Positions 16,035 to 25,741 of a DNA stretch of 64,000 nt are shown piece after piece. This DNA is from Flavobacterium hiemivividum (GTDB lineage: Bacteria > Bacteroidota > Bacteroidia > Flavobacteriales > Flavobacteriaceae): contig NZ_SMFO01000009.1 of assembly GCF_004349145.1 (NCBI RefSeq), positions 1 to 64,000 on the forward strand, given 5' to 3'. Each line of letters starts with the position of its first letter. The first letter of the stretch is position 1. The position numbers and the translations under genes were made by a program. Under the pieces are notes generated by a model. That model was not told where the DNA came from, made no database searches, and saw only the letters and a list, made by a program, of their open reading frames with translations.

Positions 16035-17294
16035 ATGGAAATTAGTGTTATAATATTATGCCTAATACTAAGTGCTTTTTTTTCTGGGATGGAAATTGCG
16101 TTTATCTCCTCCAATAAAATATATCTTGAAATAGAAAAAAAACAAGATAATTTTATTTCTAAAATCCTTACTAAACTTACTGAAAAACCTTCAAAATTCA
16201 TTGCTGCTATGCTTATTGGAAACAATATTGCATTGGTTGTTTATGGCTTTTTTATGGGGGCCTTGCTAATGAATATGCTAGATTCTCTAGGCTTTCATTT
16301 TTCGGATTTGTTGAATTTGCTTATTCAGACGACGCTTTCAACCTTACTTGTTTTAATAACAGCAGAGTTTTTACCGAAAGTTTTTTTTCAAATTTATGCA
16401 AATGTTCTCATTCGATTTTTTGCACTTCCAGCCTATATTTTCTATGTCTTATTCTATTTTATTTCAACTTTTTTAATCTGGGTTTCTGATTTTGTTCTGA
16501 AAAAATTCTTTAGAACGGACGGAGATCAGATTCAGCTTTTTTTTAGTAAAGTGGAGCTTGGAAATTATATTACGGAGCAAATGAGTAGCGTTGAAGATGA
16601 TGAGGAAGTAGACTCAGAAATTCAAATCTTTCAGAATGCGCTAGAGTTTTCGGGCGTTAGAGCCAGAGATATTATGAGCCCTAGAACGGAGCTTGTGGCT
16701 GTTGAGTTGAATGATTCTATAGCGGAGCTAAAAGAATTGTTTATCGAAACAGGTTATTCTAAAGTAGTGATTTACCAAAATTCATTAGATGATATTGTGG
16801 GTTACGTACATTCGTTTGATTTATTTAAAAAGCCTGAAAGCATTCAGTCTGTAGTTATTCCTGTAGAATTTGTTCCTGAAGCGATCTACATTAAAGACGT
16901 GATGAACTTGCTTATCAAAAAGCGAAAAAGCGTTGCGGTGGTTCTGGACGAACACGGAGGAACTTCTGGTATTATAACTGTGGAAGATATTGTTGAAGAG
17001 CTTTTTGGAGAAATTGAAGACGAACACGATTCAGATGAAGAGTTGATTGAAAAGGAGTTAGAAAATGGTTCTTATATATTTTCGGCGCGATTTGATGTTG
17101 AGTATTTAAATCAAGCCTATAAACTTAGTATTCCAGAGAGTGATTCATATGGTACGCTAGGTGGTTTTATTGTTGATTTTAATAACGATATTCCCTTAAA
17201 AGGAGAGGTAATTGTGATCGGAAACTATCATTTTGTAATAGAAGAGGCTACAAATAAGAAAATTGAATTGGTTAAATTGACCGTAAAAGACTGA
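16035..17294 (+). CDS. CNNM/HlyC-CorC family membrane protein (DUF21-CBS-transporter-associated domain)
   Basis: The 419 residues show a DUF21 transmembrane domain with four helices (about 1-160, starting MEISVIILCLILSAFFSGMEIAF). A CBS pair follows (about 210-330, with RDIMSPRTELVAVE and VVLDEHGGTSGIITVEDIVEELFG), then a C-terminal CorC/HlyC domain (about 345-419). Members are linked to Mg2+/Co2+ transport or efflux; the old name hemolysin is misleading. It resembles GldE in architecture, but nothing here ties it to gliding. It is the last gene of the coaX run. Confidence 0.87.
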   Translation: MEISVIILCLILSAFFSGMEIAFISSNKIYLEIEKKQDNFISKILTKLTEKPSKFIAAMLIGNNIALVVYGFFMGALLMNMLDSLGFHFSDLLNLLIQTTLSTLLVLITAEFLPKVFFQIYANVLIRFFALPAYIFYVLFYFISTFLIWVSDFVLKKFFRTDGDQIQLFFSKVELGNYITEQMSSVEDDEEVDSEIQIFQNALEFSGVRARDIMSPRTELVAVELNDSIAELKELFIETGYSKVVIYQNSLDDIVGYVHSFDLFKKPESIQSVVIPVEFVPEAIYIKDVMNLLIKKRKSVAVVLDEHGGTSGIITVEDIVEELFGEIEDEHDSDEELIEKELENGSYIFSARFDVEYLNQAYKLSIPESDSYGTLGGFIVDFNNDIPLKGEVIVIGNYHFVIEEATNKKIELVKLTVKD

Positions 17295-17329
17295 TTTATT
17301 TTATAAAAGTATTTTTTTTGTAAAATAAA
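17295..17329 (+). terminator. Possible weak terminator after the CNNM gene
   Basis: TTTATTTTA (17295-17303) is complementary to TAAAATAAA (17321-17329), with a run of T between the arms. The stem contains only A-T pairs and there is no T run behind it, so termination here is doubtful. Confidence 0.25.
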
Positions 17330-17362
17330 ACGCTACTAGTATAATTATTAATTAGATAATTG

Positions 17363-17370
17363 TATTTTCG
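17363..17370 (+). promoter_or_regulatory. Predicted -7 element of the PpiD-like gene
   Basis: TATTTTCG differs by one base from TAnnTTTG and sits 31 bp before the chosen start at 17402. An upstream in-frame ATG at 17360 would lie within or before this box, which supports the later start. Confidence 0.4.
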
Positions 17371-17401
17371 CAAATCGAATGTAAAATTAACAACAATAAA
17401 A

Positions 17402-19498
17402 ATGGCAGTTTTATCAAATATTAGACAACGTTCCGCTTTAATGATTGCAGTAATCGCATTTGCATTATTTGCCTTTATCATCGGAGATTTATTCAGTAGT
17501 GGTGGTTTCAATAGTACATCGAAAGATGTGGGAAGCATCGATGGGAAAGATATCTCATTTGAAGATTTCAGAATTAAAGTAAGTAATCTTGAAAAAAGCA
17601 GTCAAGGAATTAGTGCAACTGCAGCAGCAAATAGAGTTTGGGAGCAAGAGGTTTCTGTAGCTTTGTTAACTTCTGAATTTGATAAATTAGGTTTAAGAGT
17701 GGGAGAGAAACATTTATTAGCTGTTTTAAAAGCAGATCCTAATATTGGTCAAAACCCAATGTTCTTAAACGCAGCAGGTATGTTTGATGTGGCAAAATTT
17801 AAAGAATACTTTAAATCTAACCCTGCACAAGCGCAATTCTTAAAAGATAGAGAAGTTGATGCAGAGCTTAACGCTAAATATCAAATCTATAATACTTTGA
17901 TCAAAGCTGGAGTTTATACAACTCAAAGTGAAGGAAAGTTAAAATACGAAATGGAAGCAAACAAAGTGAACTTTGCTTACGTTGCGGGATTGTATTCGAC
18001 TATCAAAGACAGTGATGTTAAAGTTACTGATGCTGAGATTTTAGATTACATGAAGAAAAATGAAAAGAAATTTAAAGCAGACGAAACTCGTGAAGTAGAG
18101 TATGTTTTAATTGCAGATAAAGCGTCGAAAGAAGATGAAGCAGAAGTAAAAGAGAAAGTAGCTGCCTTGCTGAAAGGAAGTGTGGTGTACAACCAAGCTA
18201 CTGGTAAAAACGATACTTTGGCAGGGTTTAAAGCTGCTAAAAACACAATAGAATTTGTAAATTCAAATTCAGATGTTCCTTATGATTCTACTTATGTTGC
18301 TAAGAATGACTTGCCTGCTGTAAATGCAGATCAGTTATTTAATCTTGCTCCAGGAGAAGTTTATGGACCATACGTTTTTGGTGATTATTACTGTGTTTCA
18401 AAATCTTTGGGTAAAAAATCAGGAGTGAATGCTAAGGCAAGTCATATCTTAATTAGTTATGAAGGAACACAAGTTCCAAACAAAAAAGAACAAAGAACTA
18501 AAGAAGAAGCAAAAGCAAAAGCGGAAGATATATTAGCGCAAGTAAAAGCAAATCCAGATAGTTTCATGATGTTAGCTTTTACTAGTTCAGATGATTCATC
18601 AGCACAGCAAGGTGGAGATTTAGGATATTTTAGCCAAAATCAAATGGTGAAACCATTCAACGATTATGTATTCAATAGTAGTATTGGTTCAGTTGGATTA
18701 GTTGAAACTCCTTTTGGTTTCCACATTATCAAAGTTACTGATAGACAAGACGGAATTCGTTTGGCAACCGTAGCTCTAAAACTAGAAGCTTCAGAAGCTA
18801 CTTCTGACAAATCGTTTACACAAGCGACTAAATTTGAAATGGACGCTAATGGTAAAAATTTCAATGCTATAGCAAAAGAAATGGGACTTACAGTTGTGCC
18901 AGCAGTTAGCGTGAAAGCGATGGATGAAAACTTTGGATCTTTGGGAGCTCAAAGAACTATCGTGAGATGGGCTTTTGAAGGTGATTCTAAAATAGGTACA
19001 GTAAAAAGATTTGAAGTAGCTAACGTAGGGCATGTTATTGCAACGGTTAAAAATATCGATGATTCCGGTTTAGTAACTTTAACTCAAGCGAGACCTTTTG
19101 TAGAGTCAATTCTTAAAAACAAGAAAAAAGCAGAACTTATAAAGTCTAAAATGACAGGAAGTTCTATAGAAGCAATTGCTAAGGCAGCAGGTACAACTGT
19201 GCTTCAAGCAACTGATGTTACTATGGAAAACCCAATGTTAACTGGTGTTGGACTAGAGCCAAAAGTAGTTGGAAATGCATTCGCATTAGCAGCAACTAAA
19301 CTATCTGCACCTATAGAAGGGAATACTGGAGTATATGTTGTTAAAAATTTCAGTACTGTTAAAGCTGCGACTTTAAAAGATCATTCTCCTTATGTAGCTA
19401 AATTGAAAGCACAATCTGCGGGCGATGTAAACAGAGTTTTACCAGCGCTTAAGGACAATGCTAAAATTGAAGACAATAGACAAGAATTCAATTACTAA
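17402..19498 (+). CDS. PpiD/SurA-like peptidyl-prolyl isomerase, membrane-anchored foldase
   Basis: The start MAVLSNIRQRSALM at 17402 is preferred over an upstream ATG at 17360, because it gives the conserved N-terminus and leaves the -7 box outside the gene. The 698 residues comprise one N-terminal membrane anchor (about 12-33), a SurA_N-like region, and a parvulin domain (about 345-440, from ASHILISYEG to GFHIIKVTD). A C-terminal half with a second, degenerate PPIase-like part follows. It should act in the periplasm on outer-membrane and secreted proteins. The gene is monocistronic, followed by a strong terminator. Confidence 0.88.
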   Translation: MAVLSNIRQRSALMIAVIAFALFAFIIGDLFSSGGFNSTSKDVGSIDGKDISFEDFRIKVSNLEKSSQGISATAAANRVWEQEVSVALLTSEFDKLGLRVGEKHLLAVLKADPNIGQNPMFLNAAGMFDVAKFKEYFKSNPAQAQFLKDREVDAELNAKYQIYNTLIKAGVYTTQSEGKLKYEMEANKVNFAYVAGLYSTIKDSDVKVTDAEILDYMKKNEKKFKADETREVEYVLIADKASKEDEAEVKEKVAALLKGSVVYNQATGKNDTLAGFKAAKNTIEFVNSNSDVPYDSTYVAKNDLPAVNADQLFNLAPGEVYGPYVFGDYYCVSKSLGKKSGVNAKASHILISYEGTQVPNKKEQRTKEEAKAKAEDILAQVKANPDSFMMLAFTSSDDSSAQQGGDLGYFSQNQMVKPFNDYVFNSSIGSVGLVETPFGFHIIKVTDRQDGIRLATVALKLEASEATSDKSFTQATKFEMDANGKNFNAIAKEMGLTVVPAVSVKAMDENFGSLGAQRTIVRWAFEGDSKIGTVKRFEVANVGHVIATVKNIDDSGLVTLTQARPFVESILKNKKKAELIKSKMTGSSIEAIAKAAGTTVLQATDVTMENPMLTGVGLEPKVVGNAFALAATKLSAPIEGNTGVYVVKNFSTVKAATLKDHSPYVAKLKAQSAGDVNRVLPALKDNAKIEDNRQEFNY

Positions 19499-19529
19499 AT
19501 ATATTTTTAGGTAATTATTAATTTCATGA

Positions 19530-19561
19530 AAAACCCGATACAATTTGTATCGGGTTTTTTT
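19530..19561 (+). terminator. Terminator of the PpiD-like gene
   Basis: AAAACCCGATAC (19530-19541) pairs with GTATCGGGTTTT (19547-19558) around a 5-base loop and is followed by T. The hairpin starts 31 bp after the stop codon. Confidence 0.88.
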
Positions 19562-19608
19562 ATGCTTGCTATTTTTTAAAGCAAATCTTGATCGTTTTTA
19601 GAGAGTTG

Positions 19609-20526
19609 CTAGCTTAGAATCATTTCATCATAAAGTACAATAGTATTAAATCCTTTTGAACTGAAATAGTCTGTAGGATCAGTCTCAGATACCACCATTA
19701 CAAAATCCCCACCCCAAGCTCCTAGGCTTTTTATTGTTCCGTTGAAGTCCGGAAACAAGCTTTCTTTAATAGTTAGGGTTTCTAAAATAATACTCATTTT
19801 AGCCTCGTGCTTTTCTAGTGCATGCGCAAAAGATTGTAAGGTTTTCGCATTTAAAACTTCTAGTGTAATTGCGTTATTTATAGCGATGCTTTTATGTAAA
19901 TTGTTGTTTCTATTTGCGTTGTAATTTGCAATAGCCGTCTTGCTACTTTGTTTCCTATTTAGATATACAAAATAAATGTGCTGCGTGAAGTTAGCTGTAA
20001 ATGTAACTTTCTCCACAATTGGTTTTTCTCCTTCCAAATGATACAAAATAGGGCTGTCATTTTGTGCGCAAGCAATATCATAACCACTACCGCCAAAACT
20101 GTTATTGAGCAGTGTAAATGCATCGATTTGCAACCACTGCGCAATATTGTTTATTAAAGTAGAGGAGGTTCCTAGTCCCCATTTTTTAGGAAACGTCAGT
20201 TGGGTCGTTATACTATATCCAATAGTGTCATTTAGAAAGTTAGGATTTAGTACATAACCTTCGTGGAGTATCGATATTAAAGTGGATTTTATTGTTTCTG
20301 GTTCGTTATCCAAAGGATTCTTGATTTCCGAAAACGGAATCACATCTTCAAACCAGATCTGACCGTCTGCATCAAAACTTTTCCATTCGATCCCCGGATT
20401 AGTGCTTTTTTCAATAATTAAACTCTGTCCGAATTTTGTAGGTAAAGCAAATGCCTTTGCTCCGTCAAGAACTAAGTATTCTCCGGTAATTAATAGTTTT
20501 CCGTTGCTGTAGAATGTTTGTTTCAT
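19609..20526 (-). CDS. GYDIA-family GHMP kinase (mevalonate-pathway kinase candidate)
   Basis: A 305-residue GHMP-superfamily kinase. It begins with KLLITGEYLVLDGAKAFALP, the first GHMP motif. The ATP-binding glycine loop is KKWGLGTSSTLI near residue 115, and the eponymous GGSGYDIACA lies near 145. A C-terminal LGAWGGDF segment corresponds to GHMP motif 3. Bacteroidota with a mevalonate route carry this family next to HMG-CoA reductase, as here (11-bp gap). It probably acts as mevalonate or phosphomevalonate kinase, but which step is not decided by sequence. Confidence 0.85.
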   Translation of the reverse strand: MKQTFYSNGKLLITGEYLVLDGAKAFALPTKFGQSLIIEKSTNPGIEWKSFDADGQIWFEDVIPFSEIKNPLDNEPETIKSTLISILHEGYVLNPNFLNDTIGYSITTQLTFPKKWGLGTSSTLINNIAQWLQIDAFTLLNNSFGGSGYDIACAQNDSPILYHLEGEKPIVEKVTFTANFTQHIYFVYLNRKQSSKTAIANYNANRNNNLHKSIAINNAITLEVLNAKTLQSFAHALEKHEAKMSIILETLTIKESLFPDFNGTIKSLGAWGGDFVMVVSETDPTDYFSSKGFNTIVLYDEMILS

Positions 20527-20537
20527 TTGTGCTGAAT

Positions 20538-21854
20538 TTACTTTCTCAAATTGTCAATAAATTCAACTACTGCGCTATGTGATACTGCATTGTTTTTGAA
20601 GTGTTTTCGAATGAGAATTCGTTCGTCATCATTTGCTTCAAATTGGTTTAAAATATTATTTAAATGCATTTTCATGTGACCGTCTTGGATTCCCGTGGTG
20701 GTCAAAGAACGCAGAGCGGCAAAGTTTTGAGCTAAACCTGCCACGGCAACAACTTCCATTAATTCTTTTGCTGATGGTTTTTTCAACATTTCTAATGACA
20801 ATTTTACTAAAGGATGTAAGCTAGTTAATCCGCCAACGGTTCCTAAGGCTAAAGGTATTTCTAACCAGAAAGTGAAAATGCCATTTTCGATTTTAGCGTG
20901 TGATAAACTTGAGTATTGACCTGATTTTGCTGCATAAGCATGAATTCCTGCTTCTACTGCACGAAAATCATTTCCTGTCGCAAGCACTACAGCATCGATA
21001 CCGTTCATAATTCCTTTGTTGTGGGTTACAGCGCGAAAGGGTTCTACTTCGGCAATTTGAACAGCTTGTACGAAGCGTTCTGCAAAATCTTGTGGATTGA
21101 GTATGTGTTTTTCGGCGAGTTCTTCTACAGGACAAGAAACCTCGGCTCTAACAATGCAGTTTGGTACATAATTAGAGAGAATGCTCATAATTACAGTAAT
21201 ATCTTTTTCTGAAGTAGTAAAAAGTTCGTAGGTACTAGCTTCTTCTTTCAATGTTTTGGCAAATTGTTCTAAACAGGAATTAATGAAATTAGCGCCCATG
21301 CTGTCTTTAGTCTCAAAAGTAGCATGAAGCTGGTAATAATTTGGTAGTAGATTGGTTTTGTCCTTTAATACAATATCCAAAATTCCGCCACCTCTTTTTT
21401 GCATATTTTTGGTTATGCTTTCTGTATCATTAAAGAATTTTGCTTTGTTTTGAACAAAAAACAAATCCAGTTTTGAAACATCGCCAGTATAAATAAAGTG
21501 AACTTGACCTATTTTTTCAGTATTGATTACGGTTGCTTTAAAGCCGCCTCTGGTGGACCAAAATTTTGCAGATTTAGAAGCTGCAGCCACAACTGAACTT
21601 TCTTCGATAGCCATAGGAATGGTGCTGTATTTTCCATTAATTAGGAAATTAGGAGCCACACCAAGGGGAATGTAGAAATTTGTGATGGTGTTTTCTATGA
21701 ATTCATCATGTAGTTTCTGTATTTTTTCGTCTGTATTCCAATAGTTTTTTAGCAATGCAATGGCTGCAGAAGGAGTTGAAAAGTATTCCTCAGCAATCCA
21801 GTTTATTTTTTCTTCTTTGGATAATTTAGAAAATCCGGCAATAGGCTTATTCAT
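20538..21854 (-). CDS. mvaA: Hydroxymethylglutaryl-CoA reductase, class II
   Basis: This enzyme reduces HMG-CoA to mevalonate (or the reverse), feeding isoprenoid synthesis. The 438 residues contain the catalytic Glu segment ENTITNFYIPLGVAPNF near 55, the Lys motif HNKGIMNGIDAVVLATGND near 280 with the catalytic Asp, the GTVGGLTSLHPL cofactor region near 340, and the C-terminal His region NNAVSHSAVVEF. Length and motifs indicate the class II (bacterial, Pseudomonas mevalonii-like) enzyme. It is transcribed ahead of the GHMP kinase. Together they show a partial mevalonate gene set in this window. Confidence 0.93.
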   Translation of the reverse strand: MNKPIAGFSKLSKEEKINWIAEEYFSTPSAAIALLKNYWNTDEKIQKLHDEFIENTITNFYIPLGVAPNFLINGKYSTIPMAIEESSVVAAASKSAKFWSTRGGFKATVINTEKIGQVHFIYTGDVSKLDLFFVQNKAKFFNDTESITKNMQKRGGGILDIVLKDKTNLLPNYYQLHATFETKDSMGANFINSCLEQFAKTLKEEASTYELFTTSEKDITVIMSILSNYVPNCIVRAEVSCPVEELAEKHILNPQDFAERFVQAVQIAEVEPFRAVTHNKGIMNGIDAVVLATGNDFRAVEAGIHAYAAKSGQYSSLSHAKIENGIFTFWLEIPLALGTVGGLTSLHPLVKLSLEMLKKPSAKELMEVVAVAGLAQNFAALRSLTTTGIQDGHMKMHLNNILNQFEANDDERILIRKHFKNNAVSHSAVVEFIDNLRK

Positions 21855-21882
21855 TCTCAGTATATTATAATGTAATTAGGTG

Positions 21883-21890
21883 CAAATATA
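21883..21890 (-). promoter_or_regulatory. Predicted -7 element of mvaA
   Basis: The minus strand reads TATATTTG, a perfect TAnnTTTG, 28 bp before the mvaA start codon. No TTG is found at the standard spacing upstream. Confidence 0.45.
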
Positions 21891-22034
21891 CATTTTTAGC
21901 CGTTTTATCCCCGTTAAATTATCGTCATTAAAGTGCCTTTTAAAATATTGTTTTTAATATTTAACACATGAAATGTTATATAATTGTAATTTTTTCACTA
22001 AAATTGGGCTCATTTTTACTTTTAAAATTATAGT

Positions 22035-24203
22035 ATGAAGTCTAAGCAGTTTTCGGTCTTATTTTTATTTTTATGTTTCACAGTTTTTGGACAGCAAAAA
22101 ATCTCGGTTGAGCAAATTTACAATGGCACTTTTCGTACTCAAGGGATGGATAAATTACAGTCCTTGAAAAATACAAATCAATATACTGTATTGAACTTTG
22201 ATCGTTCTTCTAAAGCGATGCAAATTGATTTGTACGATTTTGCAAGCCTTAAAAAAACGGCAACTTTAATCAACACAAAAGATCATGCAGGTATGCCAAT
22301 GATTGATAGTTATACTATTGACGCTAGCGAAAAAATGATTTTAATCGCGGCTAATACAAAGCAAATCTTCCGTCATTCTTTTACTGCAGATTACTACTTA
22401 TATAATACTGGAACAAAAGACCTGACAAAATTATTCGATTTTCAAGTACAGGAACCTACTTTTTCTCCTGATGGAAAAAAAATCGCTTATGCTAGAGAAA
22501 ATAATTTATTCGTTTACGATTTAGCAACCAAAACAACTAATCAAATTACTGCTGACGGGAAGAAGAATTCGATTATCAATGGTATTACGGACTGGGTTTA
22601 TGAAGAAGAATTTGCTTTTGTAAGAGCTTTCGACTGGAGTAAAGACAGTAAAAAACTGGCTTATATTCGTTTTGACGAAAGTCAAGTTCCTGAATTCTCT
22701 ATGTCAATGTTTCATAAAGATTTATATCCAACAATCGAAACATTTAAATATCCAAAGGCAGGAGAGAAAAACTCATTAGTTTCTTTGCATATCTTCGACG
22801 CAGTTTCTAAAGCGACCAAAGAAATTAACCTAGGTTCTTATAATGATTTTTACATTGCTCGCTTGCAGTGGACAGATGATGCTAATGTGCTTTCGGCACA
22901 AGTATTAAATCGTCACCAAAACAATTTAGACTTATTGTTTATTGATGGAACAACTGGAGCATCTAAAGTAGTGTTGAATGAAAAAGACAAAGCTTATGTT
23001 GATGTTACTGACAATCTAACTTTCTTAAAAGACAACAGTTTCATTTGGACAAGCGAAGCAGGCGGTTTTAATCATATCTATTTATATGATAAAAATGGAA
23101 AACTACGCAATCAAGTGACAAAAGGCGACTGGGAAGTAACATCTTACTATGGTTTTGACGAAAAAACAAATACTATATTTTATCAGTCTACAGAGAATGG
23201 ATCTATAAACAGAGCCATCTATAGAATTGCGCTTAACGGAAAAAGTAAACAAGCATTATCTACTAAAACAGGAACAAATTCGGCTACATTCAGTCCAAAT
23301 TTCGAATACTATATCAATACGTTTTCTAGTGCTGCGCAACCTACTACTTATACTTTAAATGAAGCGAAAGCAGGAAAACAATTAAAAGTTATTGAAAACA
23401 ACGCTGCATTAGCAACAAAACTAAAAGACTTTAATTTAGCAGAAAAAGAATTTTTTGTATTAAAAACAGAGAAAGGAAATGAGCTAAATGCGTGGATCAT
23501 CAAACCAAAAGATTTTGATGCCTCTAAGAAATATCCTGTTTTTATGTTTCAATATTCCGGTCCAGGATCGCAACAAGTAGCAAATGGATGGAACGGTTCT
23601 AATGACTATTGGTTTATGATGCTTGCTCAGCAAGGTTACATTGTTGCTTGTGTCGATGGGAGAGGAACTGGTTTTAAAGGAGCCGATTTCAAGAAGGTCA
23701 CTCAATTGCAACTAGGGAAATACGAAGTAGAGGATCAAATTGATGCCGCAAAAGTGATCGGAAACTATTCGTTTGTAGATAAGTCTAGAATAGGTATATT
23801 TGGCTGGTCTTATGGGGGATTCATGGCTTCTAATTGTCTTTTGAAAGGCAATGATGTGTTTAAAATGGCAATTGCTGTAGCGCCAGTAACCAACTGGAGA
23901 TTTTATGATAGTATTTATACTGAAAGATACATGCAAACTCCACAAGAAAATGCCAGCGGATACGATGATAATTCACCTATAAACCATGTGGATAAATTGA
24001 AAGGAAAATTTCTTTTAATTCATGGGTCAGGAGATGATAATGTACATGTTCAAAATTCGATGCAAATGATGCAAGCGTTAATTCAGGCAAATAAGCAATT
24101 TGATTCAGAAATATATCCAGACAATAACCACGGTATCTATGGAGGGAACACTAGAATTCAGTTATACAATAAGATGACTAATTTTATTAAAGAAAATTTA
24201 TAA
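22035..24203 (+). CDS. Dipeptidyl peptidase IV (S9B family)
   Basis: This secreted or periplasmic serine peptidase removes N-terminal X-Pro or X-Ala dipeptides. The 722 residues begin with a signal peptide (1-19, ending VFGQ). The N-terminal DPPIV beta-propeller (about 80-440) carries the substrate-binding pair in DWVYEEEF near 190. The alpha/beta-hydrolase domain has the nucleophile Ser in GWSYGG near 590, Asp in GSGDDNVH near 666 and His in NNHGIYG near 698. It lies 8 bp before the first of three POT peptide transporters, so released dipeptides can be imported directly. Confidence 0.93.
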   Translation: MKSKQFSVLFLFLCFTVFGQQKISVEQIYNGTFRTQGMDKLQSLKNTNQYTVLNFDRSSKAMQIDLYDFASLKKTATLINTKDHAGMPMIDSYTIDASEKMILIAANTKQIFRHSFTADYYLYNTGTKDLTKLFDFQVQEPTFSPDGKKIAYARENNLFVYDLATKTTNQITADGKKNSIINGITDWVYEEEFAFVRAFDWSKDSKKLAYIRFDESQVPEFSMSMFHKDLYPTIETFKYPKAGEKNSLVSLHIFDAVSKATKEINLGSYNDFYIARLQWTDDANVLSAQVLNRHQNNLDLLFIDGTTGASKVVLNEKDKAYVDVTDNLTFLKDNSFIWTSEAGGFNHIYLYDKNGKLRNQVTKGDWEVTSYYGFDEKTNTIFYQSTENGSINRAIYRIALNGKSKQALSTKTGTNSATFSPNFEYYINTFSSAAQPTTYTLNEAKAGKQLKVIENNAALATKLKDFNLAEKEFFVLKTEKGNELNAWIIKPKDFDASKKYPVFMFQYSGPGSQQVANGWNGSNDYWFMMLAQQGYIVACVDGRGTGFKGADFKKVTQLQLGKYEVEDQIDAAKVIGNYSFVDKSRIGIFGWSYGGFMASNCLLKGNDVFKMAIAVAPVTNWRFYDSIYTERYMQTPQENASGYDDNSPINHVDKLKGKFLLIHGSGDDNVHVQNSMQMMQALIQANKQFDSEIYPDNNHGIYGGNTRIQLYNKMTNFIKENL

Positions 24204-24211
24204 CATCATAA

Positions 24212-25714
24212 ATGAATAATAAAGTTCCAACCTTAGAAGAAATTCAAAATTTTGAAGGTAAATACCCTAAGCAATTATGGTATTTATTTTTAGTTGAAAT
24301 GTGGGAGCGTTTCTGTTTTTATGGAATGCGTGGGGTACTTACCATATTTATGGCTGACCAACTTTTAGGTCTGGCATTATCTGATAAGGATTCAAATTTA
24401 AAATATGGAGCTATCCAGGCTTTTGTATATGCCTTTACTTTTATTGGTGGAATTTTTGCCGATAAGATTTTAGGTTTTAAAAAGTCACTACTCTTTGGTG
24501 GAACGGTCATGATTCTTGGGAATCTGATTATTGCATTCTCTCCTCAAGATTTTTTCTATTTGGGAATTACCTTAACAATCATTGGAACTGGTTTTTTTAA
24601 ACCAAATATTTCTTCGATGGTAGGTGAATTATATAAAGAGGGAGACAGTCGTAGAGATGCTGGTTTTGGATTGTTTTATTCGGGTATAAATATTGGTGCC
24701 TTATTAGGTGGAGCTATTTGTGTGTATTTAGGAACAAGCCCTGATTATGGCTGGAGTTATGCTTTTTTATCGGCTGCAATTGTTATGTTTATCGGTTTAG
24801 TTACTTTTATACTTACAAAACATTCTTTAGGTCCTATAGGTGATTCGCCACTGATGAATTTACCAGCTTCCAAAAGAACGACGAATGAAATCGCCGTCTA
24901 TGTGGGAGCTTTAATAAGTATTCCGCTAATTTTTATAATGATCAAAAACACGGACTATACTGATTACTTCATGTATGCCATTGGTCCTCTAGCTGTTTTA
25001 TATTTCCTTTTCGAAACTTATAAAGAGAAAGAGGAAGCGGCAAGGAAGAAATTAATCGCTGCATTCATCTTTATACTTTTCTCCATTATCTTTTGGGCTT
25101 TTTACGAACAAAGTGGTGGTTCTCTCGCGCTTTTTGCAAAAGACAACTTACATCACAATTTGTTATTTTTCGAAATTAACCCTAACATTGTCAACAATAC
25201 GTCAAATTCATTATTTGTAATCATTTTTAGCCCAATAGTAGGATTGATCTGGTTGGCTATGGCCAAGAAAAAAATTGAGCCTAATACGGTGATAAAATTT
25301 GGAATTGGTTTCTTGTTTCTAGCAGCTGCATTCTATGTGTTTTACTACACTAGATTTTTTGCAGATGCGGAAGGATTAACCTCTTTAAATGTATTTACTT
25401 TGGCTTATTTAGTGATCACTTTTGGAGAGCTTTGTTTATCGCCAATTGGATTGTCTATTATGACAAAGTTATCGCCAAAAAGATTGTCAGGGATGATGAT
25501 GGGAATGTGGTTTTTAGCCAGTGCTTACGGTCAGTACGCAGCAGGATTGCTTGGAGCGGGTATGTCATCACCAGATGAAAACGCCTCTTTAGTCACAAAA
25601 TTACAAGGATACACTGAAGGATATTATCAATTAGCAATATATGCTTTAATTGCTGGTTTACTACTTATAGTAGTTTCTCCACTAATTAGAAAATTAATGC
25701 GGGAAGTCAAATAA
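24212..25714 (+). CDS. POT-family proton-coupled peptide transporter 1
   Basis: A 500-residue MFS protein of the PTR2/POT family with about 12-14 membrane helices. The diagnostic ExxERFxxYG motif appears as EMWERFCFYGMRG near residue 28. The PTR2 signature lies near 160 (FYSGINIGALLG). The segment FWAFYEQSGGSLALFA near 290 contains the conserved EQ pair of TM7. It imports di- and tripeptides with protons. It follows the DPP IV gene by 8 bp and precedes a second POT gene by 27 bp. Confidence 0.92.
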   Translation: MNNKVPTLEEIQNFEGKYPKQLWYLFLVEMWERFCFYGMRGVLTIFMADQLLGLALSDKDSNLKYGAIQAFVYAFTFIGGIFADKILGFKKSLLFGGTVMILGNLIIAFSPQDFFYLGITLTIIGTGFFKPNISSMVGELYKEGDSRRDAGFGLFYSGINIGALLGGAICVYLGTSPDYGWSYAFLSAAIVMFIGLVTFILTKHSLGPIGDSPLMNLPASKRTTNEIAVYVGALISIPLIFIMIKNTDYTDYFMYAIGPLAVLYFLFETYKEKEEAARKKLIAAFIFILFSIIFWAFYEQSGGSLALFAKDNLHHNLLFFEINPNIVNNTSNSLFVIIFSPIVGLIWLAMAKKKIEPNTVIKFGIGFLFLAAAFYVFYYTRFFADAEGLTSLNVFTLAYLVITFGELCLSPIGLSIMTKLSPKRLSGMMMGMWFLASAYGQYAAGLLGAGMSSPDENASLVTKLQGYTEGYYQLAIYALIAGLLLIVVSPLIRKLMREVK

Positions 25715-25741
25715 ATACTAACATTAACCAAACATTATAAT

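Noticed and set aside
17360..17401. Upstream ATG of the PpiD-like gene
   Set aside because: It would place the predicted -7 box inside the coding region and adds residues before the conserved MAVLSNIRQRS start.
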